In this document: one piece after another, positions 23,373-30,957 of the stretch
Layout of the letters: each line of letters opens with the position of its first letter
How positions within the stretch are numbered: position 1 is the first letter of the stretch
Assembly (NCBI GenBank): GCA_949290085.1
Contig: CASEQH010000062.1
Span: forward strand, 1-43,930
Direction: 5' to 3'
Origin: an uncultured Bacillota bacterium
GTDB taxonomy: Bacteria > Bacillota_I > Bacilli_A > Erysipelotrichales > Erysipelotrichaceae
DNA: 43,930 nucleotides
Made by a program: the position numbers and the translations under genes
The notes under the pieces: generated by a model
Database searches by the model: none
Told to the model about the DNA's origin: nothing
Seen by the model: the letters and a program-made list of their open reading frames with translations, nothing else

Positions 23373-24056
23373 ATGGCTAATAAGAATAAAAACGCATGTA
23401 TTGAGGTCAATAATAAGACCTATGAAAGAATACCTATCAAGACACATGTCGTGACTTTAGAAGATAATATCATTGATGTAGTCAATAAATATACTAAAGA
23501 TCATTTAAAGGACGGTGACATTGTCTTCATCTCAGAAAAGTGTGTTGCCTGCACTCAAAATAGAGCTATTCCCTTAAAAGATATCCATCCTAGCAGATTG
23601 GCTACCTTCTTATCGAAATTTGTTACCAAGACGCCTCATGGCATAGGTCTAGGCATGCCAGAGACTATGCATTATGCAATTAAGGAATGTGGAACTATTA
23701 GAATACTATTTGCAGCCTTTATTGCCGCTATAGGAAAATTATTTCATCAAAAGGGTTGGTTTTATATCATCACTGGTAAAAAAGCAGCATCTATCGATGG
23801 ACCAACACCTAATACACTTCCCCCATATAATGAATATGTAGTATTAGGACCGGAAAATCCTGACGAAGTAGCTGAAAAGATAGCTAAAACCATCAACCAT
23901 CCTGTCTGTATCGTCGACATTAATGACTTAGGCGGCAATATCCTCGGTGCCTATCCCAAAGACTTAGACTTAGATTTAATCTGTCAGATACTGAAAGATA
24001 ATCCTTTAGGTCAAGACCATGAACAGACACCTATCGGTATAATTAGAGCGAGGTAA
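23373..24056 (+). CDS. Coenzyme F420-0:L-glutamate ligase-like protein
   Basis: A 227-residue protein with the CofE/FbiB ligase fold: IPIKTHVVTLEDNIIDVV at the start, LKDGDIVFISEKCVACTQNRAI, SKFVTKTPHGIGLGMPETMHYAI, and VCIVDINDLGGNILG. In methanogens and actinobacteria this family adds glutamates to F420; Firmicutes of this kind are not known to make F420, so the substrate is probably another carboxylate. I chose the ATG at 23373 because AAGGGAG is six bases before it; the ATG five codons earlier is part of that ribosome site. It is followed after two bases by a DUF1846 gene, a pairing that suggests joint function. Confidence 0.75.
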   Translation: MANKNKNACIEVNNKTYERIPIKTHVVTLEDNIIDVVNKYTKDHLKDGDIVFISEKCVACTQNRAIPLKDIHPSRLATFLSKFVTKTPHGIGLGMPETMHYAIKECGTIRILFAAFIAAIGKLFHQKGWFYIITGKKAASIDGPTPNTLPPYNEYVVLGPENPDEVAEKIAKTINHPVCIVDINDLGGNILGAYPKDLDLDLICQILKDNPLGQDHEQTPIGIIRAR

Positions 24057-24058
24057 AT

Positions 24059-25540
24059 ATGCATAAAATCGGATTTGACAATGAAAAATACATTCAATTA
24101 CAATCAGAAAAAATAATCAAACGTATTTCGAAATTCAATAAGCTATACTTGGAGTTTGGCGGCAAGCTCTTTGATGACTTTCATGCCTCACGTGTAATTC
24201 CTGGCTTTGAACCAGACAGTAAGATAAAGATGTTACTGCATATGAAAGACAAGGTAGAGATGATGCTAGTAATCAATGCTGAACATATTCAAAAGAATAA
24301 AGTTCGTGGCGATTTGGGAATCACCTACATCCAAGACCTCTTTCGTCTCATTGATGCCTTTACCGAAGTGGGATTATATGTCGGCAGTGTCATCATCACT
24401 CACTACAATAAGCAACAAGAAGCGCAAAAATTAAAACGCAAATTAGAAAGAGCCAATATCAAAGTGGCCTATCATTATGCCATCCCTAACTATCCTAGCG
24501 ATGTCGACTTAATCTTATCCAAAGATGGTTTTGGCAAAAACGACTACATAGAGACGACACGTGAACTAGTTGTCGTTACAGCTCCAGGGCCAGGAAGCGG
24601 TAAGATGGCTACTTGTCTATCGCAGATGTATCATGATAATCTTCATAATATCAAGGCCGGCTATGCTAAATATGAAACCTTCCCAGTATGGAACTTATCA
24701 TTAAATCATCCTATCAACCTAGCTTATGAAGCGGCTACTATCGACTTAGATGATGTCAATATGATTGATCCCTTCCATTTAGAAAATTATGGTGTAGTAG
24801 CTACTAATTACAATCGTGATGTCGAGGTATTCCCTGTTTTGAATGATTTATTAAATCGCATCTTAGGAAAACAAATATATAAGTCACCTACCGACATGGG
24901 CGTCAATATGATAGGCCAATGTATAACTGATGATAAGGTTTGCCAAGAAGCTTCTAAACAAGAAATTATTCGTCGTTACTACGATACTTTGGTGTCTGTT
25001 CGTAAAGAAGATACAGGTGAAGAATCTTTAAATAAGATAGAGACCATCATGCTTAAAGCTGGAGTCGACAGATACTATCGTAAGGTAGCTATCAGAGCTA
25101 ACGAAGTAGCTGAAAAGACTAAGGAACCAGCTGTAGCTATCGAATTACCTAATGGTAAGATAATCACTGGTAAGACTTCTAAATTGATGGGTGCATCTTC
25201 CGCCGGCATATTAAATTCCTTAAAGGAAATAGCTGGTATAGATGATGTCAAACTCTTATCAAGAGAAATTCTTGAACCCATACAAGAATTAAAGACCATT
25301 CATTTAAAAGGTCATAATCCTCGCCTACATACCGATGAGACCCTCATAGCTCTAGCTATTGAATCCAAGTCCTCAGAATTATGTAAAAAAGCCATGGATG
25401 CCCTTGCCAAACTCAAAGGTTCAGAAGTTCATTCAACTGTTATCTTATCAGCTGTCGACTTAGGAACCTTTAGAAAATTAGGCATGAATGTCACACAAGA
25501 ACCAATATATCAATATAAAAAACTATTCCATAAAAAGTAA
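24059..25540 (+). CDS. DUF1846 family protein
   Basis: A 493-residue soluble protein of the DUF1846 family, common in Firmicutes and of unknown function. The recognisable parts are the start (IGFDNEKYIQLQSEKI), LYLEFGGKLFDDFHASRVIPGFEPDSKI (shown here only by its key residues GGKLFDDFHASRV), and VVVTAPGPGSGKMATCLSQ, which resembles a P-loop (GPGSGKMAT) and suggests nucleotide binding. Structural genomics models of the family exist but do not fix a reaction. It starts two bases after the F420-ligase-like gene in a bicistronic operon; the two products may act on the same metabolite (inference). Length is normal. Confidence 0.85.
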   Translation: MHKIGFDNEKYIQLQSEKIIKRISKFNKLYLEFGGKLFDDFHASRVIPGFEPDSKIKMLLHMKDKVEMMLVINAEHIQKNKVRGDLGITYIQDLFRLIDAFTEVGLYVGSVIITHYNKQQEAQKLKRKLERANIKVAYHYAIPNYPSDVDLILSKDGFGKNDYIETTRELVVVTAPGPGSGKMATCLSQMYHDNLHNIKAGYAKYETFPVWNLSLNHPINLAYEAATIDLDDVNMIDPFHLENYGVVATNYNRDVEVFPVLNDLLNRILGKQIYKSPTDMGVNMIGQCITDDKVCQEASKQEIIRRYYDTLVSVRKEDTGEESLNKIETIMLKAGVDRYYRKVAIRANEVAEKTKEPAVAIELPNGKIITGKTSKLMGASSAGILNSLKEIAGIDDVKLLSREILEPIQELKTIHLKGHNPRLHTDETLIALAIESKSSELCKKAMDALAKLKGSEVHSTVILSAVDLGTFRKLGMNVTQEPIYQYKKLFHKK

Positions 25541-25545
25541 TTAAA

Positions 25546-25582
25546 AAGCTGGATGAGCATATTGCTTAACCAGCTTACTTTT
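25546..25582. terminator. Bidirectional terminator between DUF1846 and nth
   Basis: AAGCTGG (25546-25552) pairs with CCAGCTT (25570-25576), with a further AGCA/TGCT inner pairing. T-rich flanks on both strands (ACTTTT to the right, TTTTTAATT on the minus strand) allow it to end both converging operons. Confidence 0.85.
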
Positions 25583-25592
25583 ATGATGGTTA

Positions 25593-26225
25593 TCACTTTT
25601 CGTATCTATCTTTTTTACATATGCCCTTAAATGGACAGTTATCGCAATGGGGATTTTTAGCTGTGCACATATAACGGCCAAAGAAGATTAATTGATGGTG
25701 TAATTTATTCCAATACTCCTTTTTAATCTTGCGACAAAGCTTTTTTTCAACGGTTAAAACATCATCTTCATACTTGGCAAGACCTAATCTTTTAGCGACT
25801 CTAGAGACATGGGTGTCAACAGCTAAAGCTGGCACATCATAGGCTACTGATAATACTACATTTGCCGTCTTTCTGCCCACACCACTTAGCTTCATCAATT
25901 CTTCACGCTTATTTGGGACAATGCCACCATAATTAATCAAGAGGCTTTGTGATAAAGCGATAATATTTTTAGCTTTGTTATGATATAGGCCAATAGAGTG
26001 AATAATATTTTCGACATCTTCGATATCTGCCATAGCTAGGGCTTTGGCATCAGGATATTTCTTAAATAAATTAGGCGTTACCTCATTGACGCGTCTATCT
26101 GTCGTTTGGGCACTCAAACTAACAGCCACTATTAATTCAAAAGGGTTATTAAAAACTAGTTCACAATGAGCATTAGGATAGAGTTCATTTAATGTTTCAA
26201 TAATCTTTTCAACTTTTGGATTCAT
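25593..26225 (-). CDS. nth: Endonuclease III (DNA glycosylase/AP lyase)
   Basis: Base-excision repair enzyme that removes oxidised pyrimidines and cuts at abasic sites. In 210 residues: the helix-hairpin-helix with the catalytic lysine, LMKLSGVGRKTANVV (Lys in GRKTA), the catalytic aspartate in AVDTHVSR, and the C-terminal [4Fe-4S] cluster CTAKNPHCDNCPFKGIC (spacing C-x6-C-x2-C-x5-C with its first cysteine at CTAK). All key residues are present. Last gene of the eleven-gene parE operon; its start lies inside the dnaD end with a 17-base overlap. The dnaD-nth pair is conserved in Bacilli. Confidence 0.97.
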   Translation of the reverse strand: MNPKVEKIIETLNELYPNAHCELVFNNPFELIVAVSLSAQTTDRRVNEVTPNLFKKYPDAKALAMADIEDVENIIHSIGLYHNKAKNIIALSQSLLINYGGIVPNKREELMKLSGVGRKTANVVLSVAYDVPALAVDTHVSRVAKRLGLAKYEDDVLTVEKKLCRKIKKEYWNKLHHQLIFFGRYMCTAKNPHCDNCPFKGICKKDRYEK

Positions 26226-26715
26226 TTTTATTCTTTAATATCTTTTCAATATAGCTCATATTTAATTTGCGATAGGCATCGGCACTACGCAAGGCTTCTA
26301 AGATATCTTCCTTAGAATAATCAGCGATAAAATCAGACAGTTTAGCTAATTCCATCGGACTTAATGGACGAGTAAAACTATCTTCAAAGGCTTGAAAGAT
26401 ATCGTGGCTGATATCTTCATTATGCTCATCTACTAGTTCAAAGATGTGATGGATGTCATATTGTACGCCCGTCTCTGTCACATATATTTCCAAAAGACCC
26501 CTAGTTACTAAAAGTTGAACTATCTCATCTACCCTATCCTTATCAAGTGATAATTTAGCTCCTAAAATCTCATAATTAATCGTTAGGTCTTGTTCATTTA
26601 AAAAATCAATGAGTAGACATAAAAGTAATTCTTCACTACTTAAAGATAAGTTTTGAGCATTATCCAGTAACCAATTTCGACGATTAAAATAAGGTTTTAA
26701 ATATAAATCGCTCAT
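26209..26715 (-). CDS. dnaD: DnaD-like replication protein
   Basis: A 168-residue protein with an N-terminal winged helix (about 1-95: ELLLCLLIDFLNEQDLTINYEIL, LLVTRGLLEI) and a C-terminal DnaB2/DnaD domain (about 110-165) with FEDSFTRPLSPMELAKLSDF and ILEALRSADAYRKLNMSYIEKIL, which includes the family's YxxxI motif. In Bacillus the protein helps load the replicative helicase at restart or oriC. At 168 residues it is shorter than B. subtilis DnaD (about 230) and lacks much of the basic tail. Coupled to mtnN (ATGA) and nth. Confidence 0.9.
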   Translation of the reverse strand: MSDLYLKPYFNRRNWLLDNAQNLSLSSEELLLCLLIDFLNEQDLTINYEILGAKLSLDKDRVDEIVQLLVTRGLLEIYVTETGVQYDIHHIFELVDEHNEDISHDIFQAFEDSFTRPLSPMELAKLSDFIADYSKEDILEALRSADAYRKLNMSYIEKILKNKNESKS

Positions 26716-27383
26716 ATATCTAATTCCTTAATGATCTTTGCGGTAAAAGAAGCACTATTTTTAGAAGCTGCCACTAAGAAGATATCAAAATCAACTTCAT
26801 TTCCTTCTTTGATGGTAATATCAGAAATAGAACGGAAAATTAAAAAAGGAAGTTTAAAATAGGTAGCTGTCTTAGCGATACTAGCGGCTTCCATCTCAAC
26901 ACATAAAGCCTCAGGGAATTCTTTTAATATCTTTTCTACTTGGTCGTCCTTACATACAAAGGCATCCCCACTGACCATGGGTCCATAGTGACAATTTAAG
27001 TCTGTCTTGATTTCTTTAACTTTAGCTAGTAGGGCTTTATCACAGTGGTAACAAGTTACATCTTGTTCAAAGCCCTTTGGCCAACCAGGAACTTCGACAT
27101 CATGAAAAGCTATATCACTTCCTATTACGACGTCCCCTATCGCAATATTATCCTTTAAAGCTCCAGCACTACCAATATTGATGATTAGACTAAGGTCATA
27201 AAGATAATAGAGTCTAGTCACCGTGATGGCTGCTTCTACCTTGCCCACACCACTTTTAGCGAGTACTACCTCTTTATTTTTAATCTTGCCAAGATATAAA
27301 CCATTATCATCAAGATGACAATCTGTCATTAAATCTTTAAAGGCATTTACTTCTTCATCCATAGCCGCAATTATCGCAATCAT
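26712..27383 (-). CDS. mtnN: 5'-methylthioadenosine/S-adenosylhomocysteine nucleosidase
   Basis: Hydrolyses MTA and SAH, by-products of methyl transfer and polyamine synthesis, to adenine and the thioribose. In 223 residues: start IAIIAAMDEEVNAF (catalytic Glu 12 region), LINIGSAGAL, FVCKDDQV, VEMEAASIAKTA (substrate-binding Met-Glu) and FRSISDI with the catalytic Asp. Normal length. It lies directly after the methyltransferase gene with a four-base overlap, a sensible match since methyltransferases yield SAH. Confidence 0.96.
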   Translation of the reverse strand: MIAIIAAMDEEVNAFKDLMTDCHLDDNGLYLGKIKNKEVVLAKSGVGKVEAAITVTRLYYLYDLSLIINIGSAGALKDNIAIGDVVIGSDIAFHDVEVPGWPKGFEQDVTCYHCDKALLAKVKEIKTDLNCHYGPMVSGDAFVCKDDQVEKILKEFPEALCVEMEAASIAKTATYFKLPFLIFRSISDITIKEGNEVDFDIFLVAASKNSASFTAKIIKELDI

Positions 27384-28084
27384 CTCTTTACCCCCATCAC
27401 TAATACTTTTTCATCTTCAATAAAATCTTCAACAATTTCTACTTCGAATCCTGCTGCTAACATTTTTTCCTTAACCAATTTTATGTCAAAGACATTTTGG
27501 ACATGATGTTCTTGCACAATGCCTTCATCCATATAAAAGATAAAACGTTCTTGTAGTTGTTTTTGATATGTATCAGCTAAGATAGCCCATTGATAATTGG
27601 TATCTAAGACTTGACCCTCTTCTATATATTCATCCTTAAATTCTTCAAGTCGCATCATGCTGTGCATATCAAAAAGAAAGGTTCCACCACTATTTAAATG
27701 CTCATAGACATTTTTAAACATTGGCAGTAATTCATCTTCATTTAAATAATTGATACTATCACAGATACAAAGGATGATATCAAAGCTTCTATCAAGCTTA
27801 AAATCTATCATATTTAAGATTAGATATTCGCCATCAAAGTTTCGTTTAGAAGCTTTTTTCATCGCTTCAGATATATCGCTAGCTACGACATTATAACCTT
27901 CATTTTTTAATATCTTAGCCATGACAGCTGAACCTGAAGCTAATTCCAAAACATCCTTGCCTTTTAATTGATGAATATATTCTAGCCAATATTTTAAACT
28001 CCCCTCATCTTGTAATAAGGCATCATAATACTTAGCTAAGACTTCATAATTATCTACATCTTTAAAGTGCCAAGATCCTTCCAT
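27380..28084 (-). CDS. SAM-dependent methyltransferase (YqeM-like)
   Basis: Class I methyltransferase of 234 residues. The SAM site shows VLELASGSAVMAKIL (motif I, with A in place of the first G), YNVVASDIS (motif II acid) and FDIILCICDSINYL (motif IV), then GGTFLFDMHS. Position after rsfS equals that of yqeM in Bacillus, whose substrate is unknown. GGAGGGACT before the ATG fixes the start, inside the last codons of rsfS (31-base overlap). Confidence 0.9.
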   Translation of the reverse strand: MEGSWHFKDVDNYEVLAKYYDALLQDEGSLKYWLEYIHQLKGKDVLELASGSAVMAKILKNEGYNVVASDISEAMKKASKRNFDGEYLILNMIDFKLDRSFDIILCICDSINYLNEDELLPMFKNVYEHLNSGGTFLFDMHSMMRLEEFKDEYIEEGQVLDTNYQWAILADTYQKQLQERFIFYMDEGIVQEHHVQNVFDIKLVKEKMLAAGFEVEIVEDFIEDEKVLVMGVKR

Positions 28085-28386
28085 AGTCCCTCCAAATCAT
28101 AAAACTCTCGCCTTCCATCATAGAAGATATGTACGACGACATCATTCAAGTCGACAACTAGCCAACCTGATTCTTTAGCATTATCGACACTGATGATATC
28201 TTGATTAAACTTATGAGCCACTTCTACACAGACATCAGCTAAAGAATTGGCATTTCTTTCATTCAAAGCTGAAACTAACATCATATAGTCAAACAGAGGA
28301 CTATGTCCTCTAAAATCAATAGTAACGATATCTTGCCCTAATTTGGCATCTAATTTATCATGTAAATCCTTTAAAAATTCATTCAT
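28054..28386 (-). CDS. rsfS: Ribosomal silencing factor RsfS
   Basis: Binds ribosomal protein L14 and stops subunit joining under starvation. The 110 residues show the family's VTIDFRGHSPLFDYMMLVSALNERNANSLAD (key part DYMMLVSALN for the usual DYFVI.SG.S), and DNAKESGWLVVDLNDVVVHIF with EGLW near the end, as in most members. Slightly shorter than the E. coli protein (105) is not an issue. Overlaps yqeK by eight bases and the methyltransferase by 31. Confidence 0.96.
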   Translation of the reverse strand: MNEFLKDLHDKLDAKLGQDIVTIDFRGHSPLFDYMMLVSALNERNANSLADVCVEVAHKFNQDIISVDNAKESGWLVVDLNDVVVHIFYDGRREFYDLEGLWKDLGTLKM

Positions 28387-29143
28387 GTCTCTTTATATAT
28401 CTTTCTACATCTAATTTTAATTCTTTAAAAGCTCTATGGATATCGATAAAGGCTAAATCTAATATACCATCATCAATATTTCTATTAGGCTCTCTTTTAT
28501 CAGCAATATATAATATCTTCGCCAATAAGCTATTAGATAGCCCATCTGTATGATGATATATAGCATCTAAAATATCGCCATCATAGAGATTTAAATGTTC
28601 CCTTAAATAATACTTAGCTACATAACTATGCTTAATAGGATTTGGGGCTTCTAGCTTTGTAGGATCATAATATTTAAGATATTCATCATAAAATCCTTCA
28701 CGAACCTCTTTTACTATGTCATGAAGTAAACCAGCTAAATAGGCCTTATTTTCATCATAGTGATAAGCCATAGCTAATTTTGAAGCTACATGTGCCACCC
28801 CAATAGTATGTTTAAATCTTTTAGCGCTCATCTTTTTACTAGTTAGATATTTCATTAACTCTATATCTTTAATAAGCAAATCATGCCTATAGTACTTATA
28901 GATATTATCCATATCTAACTCAAGATGAATAGCTAAATCAATATCGACCTTTTCATTATTTGCTAAGTGCAAATATGGATACTTAGCTATAAAACTATTT
29001 AAAGTAGGCAAGAATAAATTATTATCTTCTCGCTTCTTTAAACATATGATGGCATCTCTATTCTTTTGATGAATTTCTTTAATTTTAGAAATTTCCTCAT
29101 AATTTAAGGGGCTAAAATCACTAAGTATAACTAATTCTTTCAT
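28379..29143 (-). CDS. yqeK: YqeK-type HD phosphohydrolase with a shrunken NadD-like N-terminus
   Basis: In 254 residues the C-terminal part (about 95-254) is a full YqeK HD domain: RFKHTIGVAHVA (first His), GLLHDIVKE (the HD pair), HSYVAKYYL and IYHHTDG, then ILYIADKREPNR. YqeK enzymes split diadenosine tetraphosphate. The first about 95 residues are extra. Their start, LVILSDFSPLNYEEI, can be laid on the NadD start GSFDPIHxGHL, and IYKYYRHDLL on its end, but GxFDPxH is lost and half the domain is missing. Since nadD normally stands exactly here, I infer a decayed fusion. Coupled to yhbY (ATGA) and rsfS. Confidence 0.88.
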   Translation of the reverse strand: MKELVILSDFSPLNYEEISKIKEIHQKNRDAIICLKKREDNNLFLPTLNSFIAKYPYLHLANNEKVDIDLAIHLELDMDNIYKYYRHDLLIKDIELMKYLTSKKMSAKRFKHTIGVAHVASKLAMAYHYDENKAYLAGLLHDIVKEVREGFYDEYLKYYDPTKLEAPNPIKHSYVAKYYLREHLNLYDGDILDAIYHHTDGLSNSLLAKILYIADKREPNRNIDDGILDLAFIDIHRAFKELKLDVERYIKRHE

Positions 29144-29427
29144 GGCAAAGTAATGATATGTTCTTTACTAGCTTTATAAAAAACGATACTGCGACCGATG
29201 ATTTGGACGATTTCGCTAGAAGTATTGGCACTTAAATCTATAGCTATTTCACGTACATCTTCATCGCAGGTTTTAAGTATAGATACTTTAACTAATTCTC
29301 TAGCTAATAAGGCCTTCTTTAAAGAATCATAAATATTATATGAAAGACCATCCTTACCAATCTGAACGATGGCTTTTTCTTTTGAAGCTAGAGCACGTAA
29401 ATATCTCTTCTGTTTTCCATTTAACAT
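29140..29427 (-). CDS. yhbY: CRM-domain RNA-binding protein YhbY/YqeI
   Basis: A 95-residue single CRM domain associated with the large ribosomal subunit precursor. The family start LNGKQKRYLRALASKEKAIVQIGKDGLS is clear (key GKQKRYLRALA and the GxxG-like IGKDG), as are ALLARELVKVSIL and VQIIGRSIVFYK. It starts on the last base of the yqeH stop (TAATG). yhbY following yqeH is the Bacillus order without aroE between them. Confidence 0.96.
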   Translation of the reverse strand: MLNGKQKRYLRALASKEKAIVQIGKDGLSYNIYDSLKKALLARELVKVSILKTCDEDVREIAIDLSANTSSEIVQIIGRSIVFYKASKEHIITLP

Positions 29428-30467
29428 TAAAATAATCCTTTCCTAATATTTAGTTCAACACTATCTATCATAAGTATATCTATCTGAGCAATATTTCTAA
29501 AACTGATAAATCCTAAACCATTAATCGTCAAGTCTTGATGACCATTAATATCATAGCTATGTTTAATAAGCTTATATCCCTTATTAAATAATTCAGGATT
29601 TCTAGCAATATAATTATTAGCTCTTTCCTTTTTGACGCGATGAATAGAAATCGATGGATCAAAATAGAAGATTACACTTCCCCTATTCTCTATCTGAATA
29701 TCTAGTTGCATAATACCTTCAATAAAGAATGATTGATCCTCATAAACTTGATATATTAAAGGTTTCATCGTCCTAGATGGAATAAGACTATTGATATCTT
29801 CTTTTTTAAGATGCATCAATATGCTTCCATCATCGACAAGACCTGGCGTATCAATAAAAGTATAATTTTCATATTTAAAGCTATTAAAGTCTAAAGTGGT
29901 GCCAGGATAATTAGAAGTAGTCAATAATTTATCATTTAATAACTTATTTAATATCGTACTTTTACCAGCGTTAGCTAAACCGGCACAGATAAATTTTTTA
30001 GTATCGATAAGTTTTAAATCTTCAAAAAAGAGCTCATTGAAGTGTTTATCCTTCATATAAGTGAGAATGACAGAATAAATCTTATTATCACAAGCAATAT
30101 CTTGTAAGATTTCATTACAATAATTCTCTAATTTAGAGAAATTAATATTGTCTGGCAATAAATCTATCTTATTGATGATGACTATCATTGGATAATCTTT
30201 AAGACTATGAAATATCTTACGATTGACATGTGAATCTAAATGTAAGATGTCGATGATAAAGATGATTCCTATGTCTTTATATGTCCTAATCTCATCTATC
30301 ACCTTTTGAGGCTCAATGGCATCCTTCATATCGATGATTAAATCACCATAGTGAGTAAGACGAAAACAGCGCATGCAATAAGACTGGTCCATTCTTTTGA
30401 CATAGCCTGGCGCTTTTTTATCTTTATCTTGTAGCACAGCTCCGCAACCTTTACACTTTTTTACCAT
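29427..30467 (-). CDS. yqeH: Ribosome biogenesis GTPase YqeH (circularly permuted)
   Basis: GTPase needed for small-subunit assembly. In 346 residues an N-terminal four-cysteine zinc finger (CKGC near 5-8, CMRC near 31-34) is followed by a permuted G domain: the G4 motif NKIDLL comes first, then G1 GLANAGKSTILN, and G3 DTPG after it. The C-terminal domain ends QIDILMIDSVELNIRKGLF. The permutation and the zinc finger together identify YqeH rather than RsgA. Its start overlaps the yqeG stop by seven bases. Confidence 0.96.
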   Translation of the reverse strand: MVKKCKGCGAVLQDKDKKAPGYVKRMDQSYCMRCFRLTHYGDLIIDMKDAIEPQKVIDEIRTYKDIGIIFIIDILHLDSHVNRKIFHSLKDYPMIVIINKIDLLPDNINFSKLENYCNEILQDIACDNKIYSVILTYMKDKHFNELFFEDLKLIDTKKFICAGLANAGKSTILNKLLNDKLLTTSNYPGTTLDFNSFKYENYTFIDTPGLVDDGSILMHLKKEDINSLIPSRTMKPLIYQVYEDQSFFIEGIMQLDIQIENRGSVIFYFDPSISIHRVKKERANNYIARNPELFNKGYKLIKHSYDINGHQDLTINGLGFISFRNIAQIDILMIDSVELNIRKGLF

Positions 30468-30952
30468 TTATAATGCCTCATAATAATTCTTTCTAATTTA
30501 CGATTTATCTTGGTAGAGAAAGAATCCTTTTCTACTAATGGCTTAGAATAATAAACCCTCAGGCCAGCTAGCCTAGCACCGATGACATCAGTCAATACTT
30601 GATCGCCAACGCACAGAACATTTTCTTTTCCTATATGATAATCCTTTAAAAGCTTTAAATAAGTAAAAGGTAGAGGCTTTAAAGAAAAATAGCGATAGTC
30701 TAAACCTAGCGACTTGGCAAAAGTTTCGACCCTCTCTTTTTTATTATTAGAGACTAAAACGACAGTAAAACCTTCTTTCTTTAAGAAGTCTATATAAGTG
30801 ATACAGTCGCTACTGGCCACCTTTTCATAATAGGGAGCTAGAGTATTATCGATATCCATAAAGATATGGGTAATCTTTAAAGATCTTAGCTCATCTAAAT
30901 TTAAACTGTCATACGAATCAATAATTTTGTCTGGTTTTAATAGATTTGTCAT
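30461..30952 (-). CDS. yqeG: HAD-superfamily phosphatase YqeG
   Basis: HAD hydrolase of the YqeG/IIIA family, 163 residues with the chosen ATG at 30952. HAD motif I is FMDIDNTLAPY (nucleophile and acid aspartates), motif II VVLVSNNKKERV, motif III lysine in KPLPFTYLKL and motif IV VGDQVLTDVIGA. The Bacillus member next to yqeH has no proven substrate; mitochondrial relatives act on phosphatidylglycerophosphate, so that is one possibility. A TTG at 30961 would overlap the parC stop; neither start has a clear ribosome site. Confidence 0.92.
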   Translation of the reverse strand: MTNLLKPDKIIDSYDSLNLDELRSLKITHIFMDIDNTLAPYYEKVASSDCITYIDFLKKEGFTVVLVSNNKKERVETFAKSLGLDYRYFSLKPLPFTYLKLLKDYHIGKENVLCVGDQVLTDVIGARLAGLRVYYSKPLVEKDSFSTKINRKLERIIMRHYKW

Positions 30953-30957
30953 AATTT

